Translations under genes and position numbers: made by a program
Notes under the pieces: generated by a model
Seen by the model: the letters and a program-made list of their open reading frames with translations, nothing else
The model's database searches: none
What the model was told of the DNA's origin: nothing
In this document: positions 9,434 to 17,124 of the stretch, one piece after another
How the letters are laid out: every line of letters starts with the position of its first letter
Position numbering within the stretch: position 1 is the first letter of the stretch
Assembly: GCF_000949475.1 (NCBI RefSeq)
Contig: NZ_JRHC01000006.1
Location: 1 to 64,000, forward strand
Length of the DNA: 64,000 nucleotides
Source of the DNA: Draconibacterium sediminis
GTDB taxonomy: Bacteria; Bacteroidota; Bacteroidia; Bacteroidales; Prolixibacteraceae
Reading direction: 5' to 3'

Positions 9434-12400
9434 ATGAATAAAAAATCCGCTTCTTCTAAACAGACGAGAAGAGATCGCCGCGATATGATTCAATACATTA
9501 ATCTGCAGTTGGCTTCTCTTGGTCAGCCTACGTTTAATGATGATTCAGACTCGGGCACTAAATATGCCAATTCTAGATTTCAGGAATTAACCGAAGGCCT
9601 GGTAAAAAGTTTCCAGGAAAAATCGCGCTTACTAAGCGAGCACATGTCTCCGGCCGATGAACGAATTCAGAATTTTATTGATGATTACCTAAAAGAGCTT
9701 GAATTTAATAAGCCTTATCGTTTGCCAAATAATACCCTGGTGTTGAACCAGAAAAAGATGGCACGCGAGCTGAGTTTGCCACCCAATGGCAATGAGTTTA
9801 AAAGCGATTTGTTGAGTTCGTACCGTTTAAAACAGGGTATTCTGAATAATCCTGCCAAGGATAAACGAACAACACAGGGAACTTTCCATATTGTACGTGG
9901 TGGACTTCCGGTACCTGCTGATAAAAAAGAAGTGCCGAAAATTACTTTTGCACACCTGCTGCATTACGCACTAAAACCTACCGATGAGTTAATGACTTTG
10001 CCTTTTACATCGGCGCAGGATGAAAAAGCAAAAGTGATGGTGTCGTTGTTGTTGCGCCCGGTTGTTTGTCCTGAAGTGCCCGGTATTGTTAGCGAAAAGA
10101 GTATGGAAGTGCGCTTTTTTGCACCGGGAAGTTTGGTGAGTAACCTCGACTTTGTTGAAACCATTTTTGGTAACGCCGGCGACCCGAACCTGGCTGTAAA
10201 CGATGCGGCACTGGATGTTGAGCACTGGACCGGCCACACCGGATGTATAATTTTAGCACCACACCTAACTGCGCTTAAGAAAAAAGATGTTGGTCTGCCG
10301 CATTATGATGATGCTTCGGAGCGTCAGAAACGCGACGGCATGTGCTGGAAAGACGAGAATGAGTTGTATAATGATGGTTCGGCATTTAAACTTACTTGCC
10401 GCGATGAACGCGGGGTAGTGGTTACGATTATTGCGGATAATTATTACGGCTATTCGAAAAAAGAAATTAAAACACAGATTAGCTATTCGGCCAACCTTTA
10501 TGGATTGGTGGAGGAAGAGCATGCAGGTGGTGCCATTGCTTTCCCGCGTGGAAATATGAGCGACAGTGTTTTTGGAACCAATTTTACCAAAAAGTTCGAT
10601 CAGCCTTATTCTTTTGAGGAAGCGAAAAAGCTGCTCGGAAACCGAATAGAGTTGCAGGAAGGAAACTTCGCCATAGATAAAAAATATCCTGATGTGGTTT
10701 ACATTCCTGAGAACGCCGACATTGATGTGGAGAAAAGTTCGGTAAGCTGGAAATACAAAAACAAAGATTACAGCCTGAAACTTTCGCCGAAAAAAGTTTA
10801 CGTTCATCCTACCGGGCATAAATTTCAGTTGGTAAAACATCCAACACAAGCCATGTGGCGTATAATAGACACCGCACCCGAAGGAATGTTCTGCCATAAA
10901 CCAAGTACGGTTTCAGGAGGTGGAAAATCAGAGATCTCCAAATCAATGCAGAATGCCATCAAATACGGGTCGTTCTACATCGAAAACCTGGAGCAGGTTG
11001 AAAACATGGTGGATGAGATCATTAATAAAGATTATTCTAACCGTTGGAAAAAGGTGCGTCCGGATGCCGATCCGTCACGCTCGTTCCTGAGTAAAGAACG
11101 TACCTTGGGTTCGGCGGTAAAATTATTAACGCCGTCTGATCAATACAGCGACGAGTACAATAAATTCTTACAAGATCTGCCTGACAATGTTCGTACGCTG
11201 GCCTTTTTCGTTAAACGCCATTACCGCGGTAACGAAGAAAAAGGATTAAAATGGCGCGAGTTATTTAATGTGGAAATTGTAAATGGCCGCCCCGGAAATG
11301 TGTTGCGCTACAAGCACAACCCAATTACAGCCAGCTATGTGCGTATCGGATTTAACGAAGAAGGACGCTGGTATTTACACAAACTGCGTTCTGATTTTGT
11401 TCCGTCGATGAAAATTCAAACCGAGGATGATATTTCGGCAACGATTACTGTGCCGTCAAACCGTTTGAAAGATTTGAATAAGGAATACAACAATCCGAGT
11501 GTAAAACTGGTTGCCAACTGCGAGAGTTACTTGTTCCAGCGCCCGGATGAAGCCGTAATAAGAGGTTACGATAAAGAAGCCGAAATGGAAATTGTGGATA
11601 ATAACACATTCCTGACGAATTACGAACCGCTAACCCGCGAGAATGCTATAGAGCTGATTGAAGAGGCCATTAGTTTTGAGAAATATACCAAGCCGGTAAA
11701 AAACTTCATTAAAGAAGTGGCTGAGAGCGATAGCGATAAATACTTCGTTACACCTTCGCATCCGCGAATTGTCGATGGTGAACCAACTAAAAACCCGCGT
11801 TACCTGCAACGCAATATATTTAAAGAAGAAACACAAGACTCATACCTCGGAGAAATAGGTGTGCGTTTGTTCCGTAAAATAAAAGATAAAGATCCGGTAG
11901 TTTGGCCTGTAAACGCTGTATTGCCCGGACGAAGAAACAATCCGGTTGATAAAAAAGCAGGAATTCGCCCGCTGGCCGTTTATAATCCAATTCATTACCA
12001 GGAGTTGCCTGAATTGTTTATGGATTTTGTTGCAAGTATTACCGGAAAGTCGCCATCAACAACCGGTGCCGGATTGGAAGGTGCCCTTACCAAAGGGCCT
12101 TTTAATATGCTTGTGCCAACCACCGATTTGAATAACGCCTTGTTGTCGTACATTCTTACCGAATACCAGGGATTTAGTTCGGCAGCAGGTTATATTGGCT
12201 CGGAGAACCGTTTCGACCACGATATCAGTATTCTGGTTCCTGAAATCTGGGCACGTTTGGTTCCTGAAGATCGCGATCCGAAGAAGCTGATTGAAAATGG
12301 TTGCTTGGAGAAACTGGAGGACTTTGAATACAATGGGCAAAAAGTACTGGCCAGCCGTTTAGGCTATCGTATTACCAAAAACTTTGCTTTCCGTTGTATG

Positions 12401-12907
12401 AACCGTTTGTTTGATGAGCCGCTGGCGGTATTTAACGAGCGCATGTTAAAGCCTGAACTTCAGGGAATGGATGACTATGTTGATGGTATTAATAACATCA
12501 CCGAAGCCATGCAACGAGCTGCACTGCCATTCTTTGAGGATGGAAGTGTTGAGTCTGCTATTCCGCCGCTGAAAGTGTTGCTGCATGTTATGGCTTATGG
12601 CCATTACGAAGGCAAAGATATCAGCGATCCGGAGCTGCGTAAACTTTTCGTAAGGGAAGAGGTACTAAAAAGCGACTGGTATAAAGCCCGCCTGAAACTA
12701 AAGCAAGACAAGGATATTGCTTTCCTTGTTGAGCAAATCGGTTACCTCGAGGACTTTAAAAACAACGAAAATAACGCTGCGCTGGTTGCCGAAATGGATA
12801 TTGATGGTCGATTGGCAAAAGCAAAAGAGCGCCTGAAAAATGTAGAATCGAAACAGTACCTGAAAGATTTGGTTGGCACTATCGGTGCTGATCCGCTGTG
12901 TAAGTAA
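9434..12907 (+). CDS. Probable PPi-dependent phosphoenolpyruvate carboxykinase
   Basis: 1157 residues with no signal peptide, so cytoplasmic. The size matches the PPi-type PEPCK family of Propionibacterium and Entamoeba (about 1100-1150 residues) and is twice that of ATP- or GTP-PEPCK. A glycine-rich P-loop-like motif SGGGKS is at 494-499. A highly ordered motif beginning TGKSPSTTGAG is at 870-891 and continues LEGALTKGPFN; I associate it with the PPi family. The reaction would be oxaloacetate + PPi to PEP + CO2 + Pi, possibly run in the carboxylating direction during fermentation. It stands alone between a promoter and a strong terminator. The assignment is from recalled motifs, so the family name is less certain than the gene. 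Confidence 0.6.
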   Translation: MNKKSASSKQTRRDRRDMIQYINLQLASLGQPTFNDDSDSGTKYANSRFQELTEGLVKSFQEKSRLLSEHMSPADERIQNFIDDYLKELEFNKPYRLPNNTLVLNQKKMARELSLPPNGNEFKSDLLSSYRLKQGILNNPAKDKRTTQGTFHIVRGGLPVPADKKEVPKITFAHLLHYALKPTDELMTLPFTSAQDEKAKVMVSLLLRPVVCPEVPGIVSEKSMEVRFFAPGSLVSNLDFVETIFGNAGDPNLAVNDAALDVEHWTGHTGCIILAPHLTALKKKDVGLPHYDDASERQKRDGMCWKDENELYNDGSAFKLTCRDERGVVVTIIADNYYGYSKKEIKTQISYSANLYGLVEEEHAGGAIAFPRGNMSDSVFGTNFTKKFDQPYSFEEAKKLLGNRIELQEGNFAIDKKYPDVVYIPENADIDVEKSSVSWKYKNKDYSLKLSPKKVYVHPTGHKFQLVKHPTQAMWRIIDTAPEGMFCHKPSTVSGGGKSEISKSMQNAIKYGSFYIENLEQVENMVDEIINKDYSNRWKKVRPDADPSRSFLSKERTLGSAVKLLTPSDQYSDEYNKFLQDLPDNVRTLAFFVKRHYRGNEEKGLKWRELFNVEIVNGRPGNVLRYKHNPITASYVRIGFNEEGRWYLHKLRSDFVPSMKIQTEDDISATITVPSNRLKDLNKEYNNPSVKLVANCESYLFQRPDEAVIRGYDKEAEMEIVDNNTFLTNYEPLTRENAIELIEEAISFEKYTKPVKNFIKEVAESDSDKYFVTPSHPRIVDGEPTKNPRYLQRNIFKEETQDSYLGEIGVRLFRKIKDKDPVVWPVNAVLPGRRNNPVDKKAGIRPLAVYNPIHYQELPELFMDFVASITGKSPSTTGAGLEGALTKGPFNMLVPTTDLNNALLSYILTEYQGFSSAAGYIGSENRFDHDISILVPEIWARLVPEDRDPKKLIENGCLEKLEDFEYNGQKVLASRLGYRITKNFAFRCMNRLFDEPLAVFNERMLKPELQGMDDYVDGINNITEAMQRAALPFFEDGSVESAIPPLKVLLHVMAYGHYEGKDISDPELRKLFVREEVLKSDWYKARLKLKQDKDIAFLVEQIGYLEDFKNNENNAALVAEMDIDGRLAKAKERLKNVESKQYLKDLVGTIGADPLCK

Positions 12908-12934
12908 GAGATAGATTCTTTTATTAAAATAGTT

Positions 12935-12971
12935 AAGGTTCCGTTTGTTGATACGAACGGGACCTTTTTTT
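12935..12971 (+). terminator. Strong rho-independent terminator
   Basis: A 13-bp stem (12935-12947 with 12954-12966, two G-U pairs) with a 6-nt loop runs into TTTTTTT. It ends the PEPCK-like transcript. Confidence 0.92.
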
Positions 12972-13044
12972 GTGCCTGCTTGTAAACATTTGGCAGATTA
13001 TTGTGGTTATTATTCCGTAATTAAACTCCATTAACTAAATAGAA

Positions 13045-13680
13045 ATGAATTCAAGAAAACTCTCGATCATTACCGGAATCAGCTACCTGATCATATTTTT
13101 TGCGGCCGTTTTTGCCAATTTTGTTATGTTGGAGTCGCTCAAACAAAATCCACTTGAAACGATCAGGCTTGATCATATGTCTGTGCGCTTTGGCATTTTA
13201 GCCTTTTTAATTACTGTGTTATTTGATGTGGTTGTGGCGTGGGGACTTTTTGGTTTGTATCGCAAGCATAAATTTACACGTTTAAGTACTTATTTCCGTC
13301 TGATGCATGCTGCAATAATGGGCGTTGCGGTATTTGCGCTGGTGCTTACTTTAAAACTTGATTCTGCAGATGAGATTTTATACCAGGTAGATGTGTTCGA
13401 AATTATCTGGCTTATTGGGTTGTTCTTTTTTGGTGCACATTTAATTCTTCTTTCCAATATCATACAAAAGCCAAAGTGGATTGCAGCATTTCTTTTCATT
13501 GCCGGAATAATGTATATGGTTGATACAACAGCACATTTTTTGTTGCCCGATTACGCCGATTTTGCCGGAATATTCCTTGCTATGGTAGCTGTGCCAAGTA
13601 TTTTGGGCGAAATGGCCTTTACGGTTTGGTTGCTCGTAAAAGGCGGAAAGGACAAGGAGAAAGAGATTGAGAAAGATTGA
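13045..13680 (+). CDS. DUF4386 family integral membrane protein
   Basis: 211 residues with about six hydrophobic segments (for example residues 10-28, 50-72, 88-108, 120-140, 148-165, 175-200). The N-terminus RKLSIITGISYLIIF and the segment LRLDHM-like region match the DUF4386 family as I remember it. No enzymatic motif is visible and no function is established for the family. The C-terminus is short, charged and cytoplasmic (KGGKDKEKEIEKD). The gene has its own leader 137 bp after the previous stop and is followed by low-complexity DNA. Confidence 0.7.
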   Translation: MNSRKLSIITGISYLIIFFAAVFANFVMLESLKQNPLETIRLDHMSVRFGILAFLITVLFDVVVAWGLFGLYRKHKFTRLSTYFRLMHAAIMGVAVFALVLTLKLDSADEILYQVDVFEIIWLIGLFFFGAHLILLSNIIQKPKWIAAFLFIAGIMYMVDTTAHFLLPDYADFAGIFLAMVAVPSILGEMAFTVWLLVKGGKDKEKEIEKD

Positions 13681-13991
13681 ATAGAGATTGAATATAGATT
13701 GAATTAGATTGATAAATTGTAATTTTTGGTCGTTTATCTTTTCTCTGTGAAACTCCGTGTATTCTTTGTGGACCTCTGTGGTAAAAAAAAATATCCAAAG
13801 CTCCTCCCATTCAAGCATTCCTCATTAACTCAATTCCTCATTTGCCAATTTGTCCTTCAACTTCTTCATAAGGTTATCTTTCTGAACCGAAGCCCCCGAA
13901 ATCTGTTTCACCAACTCTTTTTTAATATTTTCAAAAAAAAAAATGTAACTATCCGTTTTTAGCTTTACTAAATAGGAAAAAACACTGAAAA
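13681..13991. other. Mosaic intergenic region with repeat phrases and a coding relic
   Basis: It starts with GATTGAATA-type iterations (13676-13715). A phrase of the kind CTCTGTG-n-CTCTGTGG with about 11-nt rhythm follows (13741-13782), and then a minus-strand stretch (13825-13948) that translates without stops into about 40 residues but lacks a start. No complete gene. An A11 run lies at 13933-13943. Confidence 0.45.
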
Positions 13992-14504
13992 GTGACGAAA
14001 GAAGAGAAATTTAACACGATTGTATCTGAGAATGGCGAGCGGATCCGCAACATCTGCAGGTACTACAATTCTAATGTCGAAGATCAGAAAGACATGTACC
14101 AGGAAGTGCTGGTAAATATCTGGAAAAGTCTCGACAGCTTCAGGGGCGATTCGGCCATGAGTACCTGGGTTTACCGGGTGGCTGTAAACACGTCGTTAAC
14201 CTTTACCGGAAAGGCTTTTAGACACATGAAGTTGATGGTTGACAGCGACACCACAAACCTGAACTCCATACTTGACGATGAAAATCTGAAACAAAAACTG
14301 GCCGAAGAAAAGTTACTCGAACGTATGCAACTTGAGCTTAATCAACTGTCGGTAATCGATAAAGCATTGATATCGCTGCTACTCGAAGGACTGTCGATGA
14401 AAGAGATTGCCGAAGTGATTGGTATTACCGAGCCAAATGTAAAGGTGAAAATCCATCGTATTAAATCGCAATTAAAAGAAAAGCTGAAAGGAGAACAATT
14501 ATGA
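13992..14504 (+). CDS. RNA polymerase sigma factor, ECF/sigma-70 family
   Basis: 170 residues. Region 2 is visible at about 20-70 (DQKDMYQEVLVNIWKSLDSF, then STWVYRVAVN) and region 4 at about 125-165 (LSMKEIAEVIGITEPNVKVKIHRIK). It directs RNA polymerase to a dedicated promoter set. The start is a GTG at 13992-13994 with no ATG at a better position. It overlaps the next gene by 4 nt (ATGA), so the pair is translationally coupled. This is the usual sigma/anti-sigma arrangement, although the partner is not a standard anti-sigma. Confidence 0.88.
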   Translation: MTKEEKFNTIVSENGERIRNICRYYNSNVEDQKDMYQEVLVNIWKSLDSFRGDSAMSTWVYRVAVNTSLTFTGKAFRHMKLMVDSDTTNLNSILDDENLKQKLAEEKLLERMQLELNQLSVIDKALISLLLEGLSMKEIAEVIGITEPNVKVKIHRIKSQLKEKLKGEQL

Positions 14505-15034
14505 CCGCACACGAATTTGATACTAACCTGAGTAAATTAACCGGGAAACTGAAAAAAGAAGACAGGCATTATGCCACAATTGTAAAAGTGGTACAGATTT
14601 TTTACTGGATTTTTATACCGTTATTTATGGTAAAAACTGCGGTTGAGTATACCAACTCGCACGAAATTAGCGATATAATCAGTGGAGTTGCCCTTATTTT
14701 GGGATTTTTGTTCATTGCACTTTCTTTCCGAAAACTTTATAATGAATACCAGTATGTTGATTATTCGTTGCCTACGCTCGAAATGTTGAAAAAAGCAGTC
14801 TGCCGTTACCAGCCTTTTCAGAAAAGGGCATTGGGGATTTTACCTGGCCTTTTGCTAATGGATGTGGGTTTAACTTTCGAATGGATGGGTGAAGGCAAAT
14901 CGGTGCTCGATTCCCAGCTGTTCTTTTTAGGAGCAATACTGTTTGGAGTGATAATTGGGCTTGTGATCTGGTATTTCAAATACAAACCCTTGCGCGATAA
15001 GATTCTCCATCTGGTCAGGGAAATTGAGCAGTAA
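14501..15034 (+). CDS. Membrane protein coupled to ECF sigma factor (possible anti-sigma)
   Basis: 177 residues with no recognised family. The N-terminal 35 residues are charged and cytoplasmic-like. Hydrophobic helices follow at about 30-47, 58-75, 105-122 and 135-157, and the C-terminus is charged. No zinc-binding HxxxCxxC motif is present. The 4-nt overlap with the sigma gene suggests that its product holds or controls the sigma factor at the inner membrane, but this is inferred from position only. Confidence 0.6.
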   Translation: MTAHEFDTNLSKLTGKLKKEDRHYATIVKVVQIFYWIFIPLFMVKTAVEYTNSHEISDIISGVALILGFLFIALSFRKLYNEYQYVDYSLPTLEMLKKAVCRYQPFQKRALGILPGLLLMDVGLTFEWMGEGKSVLDSQLFFLGAILFGVIIGLVIWYFKYKPLRDKILHLVREIEQ

Positions 15035-15062
15035 ACTAAGGGCGCGATTTTTTATTATTTGA

Positions 15063-15276
15063 GGTAATTATCATTCTAACCTTGGGTAAAAGCCTTCTAC
15101 CTCAGGTAATAATCATTCTCCCCTTGGGTACAGGCCTTATCCCCTTGGTAAAAATCATTCTACCCTTGGTTACAGGCTTTCGAACTTAGGTAATTACTTC
15201 GCTACCCTTGGGTAAAAGCTTTCTACCCTCGGTATTACCCTTGTTACCCTTGGGTATCGTCCTTCTTACCTTGGTA
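15063..15276. repeat. Palindromic tandem array, 21-bp units in a 42-bp super-period
   Basis: Eleven copies of a unit built on TACCnnnnGGTA. The GGTA (once GGTT) marks fall at 15063, 15085, 15105, 15127, 15147, 15168, 15189, 15211, 15231, 15253 and 15273. The spacings are 22, 20, 22, 20, 21, 21, 22, 20, 22, 20. Units alternate between TACCCTTGGGTAAAAGCCTT-like and ACCTCAGGTAATAATCATT-like forms. It lies between two convergent genes. No frame through it has a start codon. Confidence 0.9.
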
Positions 15277-15310
15277 ATAATTATTATTCCCTGGCGCAGG
15301 ATTGTTTTGT

Positions 15311-16996
15311 TTAAAATCCGGCAGCCTGCCCGTCTTTTCTTGATTCAGACGCTCCGAAAAATACTTTGTTTTCTTTGTCCCACATAATAGCCTGGTAGCC
15401 GCCGTAAGGTCCCAAAGCGTATCCAATCCGGTGTCCTTTGCTCATGAGTTCCCGAATGGTTTGGTAGTCAAAACCGCTTTCCAGTGAAACACGGCCCCCG
15501 TCGTTCATTTTTTCACCTGTTGGCTGGCTCGATCCATCGTGGCTTATACGTGGCGCATCACCGGCTTCCTGCAGGTTCATGCCAAAATCGATCAGGTTGC
15601 AGACGATTTGTACATGCCCTTGTGGTTGCATGGCACCGCCCATCAATCCGAAACTAATATAAGGTTCGCCATCCTTGGTAATAAAGGCCGGGATAATGGT
15701 GTGGAACGGACGTTTGTGTGGTTCGTAAACATTCATGTGGCCTTCCTCTAAAGCAAATAGTTCTCCTCGGTCTTGCAAAATAAATCCCAATTTTCCGGGA
15801 GTCATTCCCGAGCCCATTCCACGGTAATTACTTTGTATTAGCGAAACCATATTGCCGTCTTTGTCGGCAGTTGTCAGGTAAATCGTATTTCCCTGTTCAA
15901 GCTCTCCGGCAGGATAGGAGCGGGCTGCACGGTTTTCATTGATCAACGCTGCTCTTTCTTTTCCGTATTCTTTCGAGATCAGTTCATCGATAGGAAGATC
16001 GTTAAAATCCATATCGGAATAATATTTTGCTCGGTCTTCGTAGGCCAGCTTTTTGGCTTCAATAAAATGGTGCATGTATTCAGGAGAGCCAAATCCCATG
16101 CTGGCAATATCATAATTCTCCAGGATGTTTAACATCTGCAATACCGCTGTCCCTTGTCCGTTTGGCGGAAGCTCCCAAACATCATAACCACGGTAGTTGG
16201 TAGAAATGGGCTCCACCCATTCCGAACGATGGTCTTCAAAGTCTTTCATGCTTAAAAAGCCACCTTGTTCGCGCACATATTTTACAATTTTCTCGGCGAT
16301 TTCGCCTTTGTAAAACACATCGCGGCCTTGCCCTGCAATCAGTTTAAAAGTGTTAGCCAGATATGGATTTTTAAATACTTCTCCTTTTTTAGGTGATTTT
16401 CCATTGGGCATAAAAATCTCTTCAAAACCCGGGTATTGACTTAAAAAGGCACTGCGCCCCCAGTAATAAGCAATAAGTTCGGTTACTGGAAATCCATTCT
16501 CGGCATACGAAATAGCAGGATACAGGACTTCTTTCATTGGCAGACTGCCAAATTTATTATGGAGTTCGAACCAGCCATCAACACAACCTGGAACTGAAAC
16601 CGGAAGTGGCCCGTGCGATGGTATTTTTTCGTAACCGTTTTCTTTAAAATAATCAAGCGTTAAATCGTAAGGCGAGCGTCCGCTGGCATTTAAGCCGTAT
16701 AGTTTTTTTGTTTTTGCATCCCAAACAATGGCGAACAAATCGCCGCCCATGCCGTTTCCAGTGGGTTCTACCAATCCCAGAACAGCATTGGCGGCAATGG
16801 CTGCATCGATGGCATTGCCGCCGGCTTTTAAAATATCAAGTGCCGCTTGTGTGGCCAGAGGCTGGCTGGTGCAAGCCATTCCGTTTTGTGCGATTACCTC
16901 GCTGCGGGTGGCAAAGTTGAGACCTGTAATACGATCTTGAGCGAACAATTGAATCGTTAGAACAAACGATAAGAGTGATAGTGCTATTTTTTTCAT
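15311..16996 (-). CDS. ggt: Gamma-glutamyltransferase family protein
   Basis: 561 residues from the ATG at 16994-16996. That start begins a clean signal peptide (MKKIALSLLSFVLTIQLFAQ); an upstream start at 17020 would bury it. The family features are GNAIDAAIAANAVLGLVEPTGNGMGGD near the N-terminus, the autoprocessing/nucleophile region GNTIYLTTADKDGN (the Thr pair), and GSGMTPG and GGAMQPQGH near the C-terminus. The enzyme hydrolyses or transfers gamma-glutamyl groups, for example from glutathione, in the periplasm. Its 3' end abuts the 21-bp palindromic array. Confidence 0.9.
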   Translation of the reverse strand: MKKIALSLLSFVLTIQLFAQDRITGLNFATRSEVIAQNGMACTSQPLATQAALDILKAGGNAIDAAIAANAVLGLVEPTGNGMGGDLFAIVWDAKTKKLYGLNASGRSPYDLTLDYFKENGYEKIPSHGPLPVSVPGCVDGWFELHNKFGSLPMKEVLYPAISYAENGFPVTELIAYYWGRSAFLSQYPGFEEIFMPNGKSPKKGEVFKNPYLANTFKLIAGQGRDVFYKGEIAEKIVKYVREQGGFLSMKDFEDHRSEWVEPISTNYRGYDVWELPPNGQGTAVLQMLNILENYDIASMGFGSPEYMHHFIEAKKLAYEDRAKYYSDMDFNDLPIDELISKEYGKERAALINENRAARSYPAGELEQGNTIYLTTADKDGNMVSLIQSNYRGMGSGMTPGKLGFILQDRGELFALEEGHMNVYEPHKRPFHTIIPAFITKDGEPYISFGLMGGAMQPQGHVQIVCNLIDFGMNLQEAGDAPRISHDGSSQPTGEKMNDGGRVSLESGFDYQTIRELMSKGHRIGYALGPYGGYQAIMWDKENKVFFGASESRKDGQAAGF

Positions 16997-17124
16997 GTTG
17001 TGAAAGAATGATTTATACAAAAAGCTTATTACGAATGCTCTAATTTAAGAAAATTTTATTGCATCAATTTCTTGTTTATTCAGGCTAAACTATGAACTTT
17101 AAGCCCTGAACGATGAACTGAAGT

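Noticed and set aside
10265-10897. 210-codon minus-strand ORF inside the PEPCK-like gene
   Set aside because: It is antisense to a well-supported gene, with composition of a reversed coding frame and no family motif.
15064-15189. Heptad-repeat peptide encoded by the palindromic array
   Set aside because: One + frame reads hydrophobic heptads up to a TAG at 15187, but has no start codon, and a stop (15037) precedes it.
15063-15276. CRISPR array
   Set aside because: The units are contiguous 20-22-bp repeats with no unique spacers, and no cas gene is in the window.
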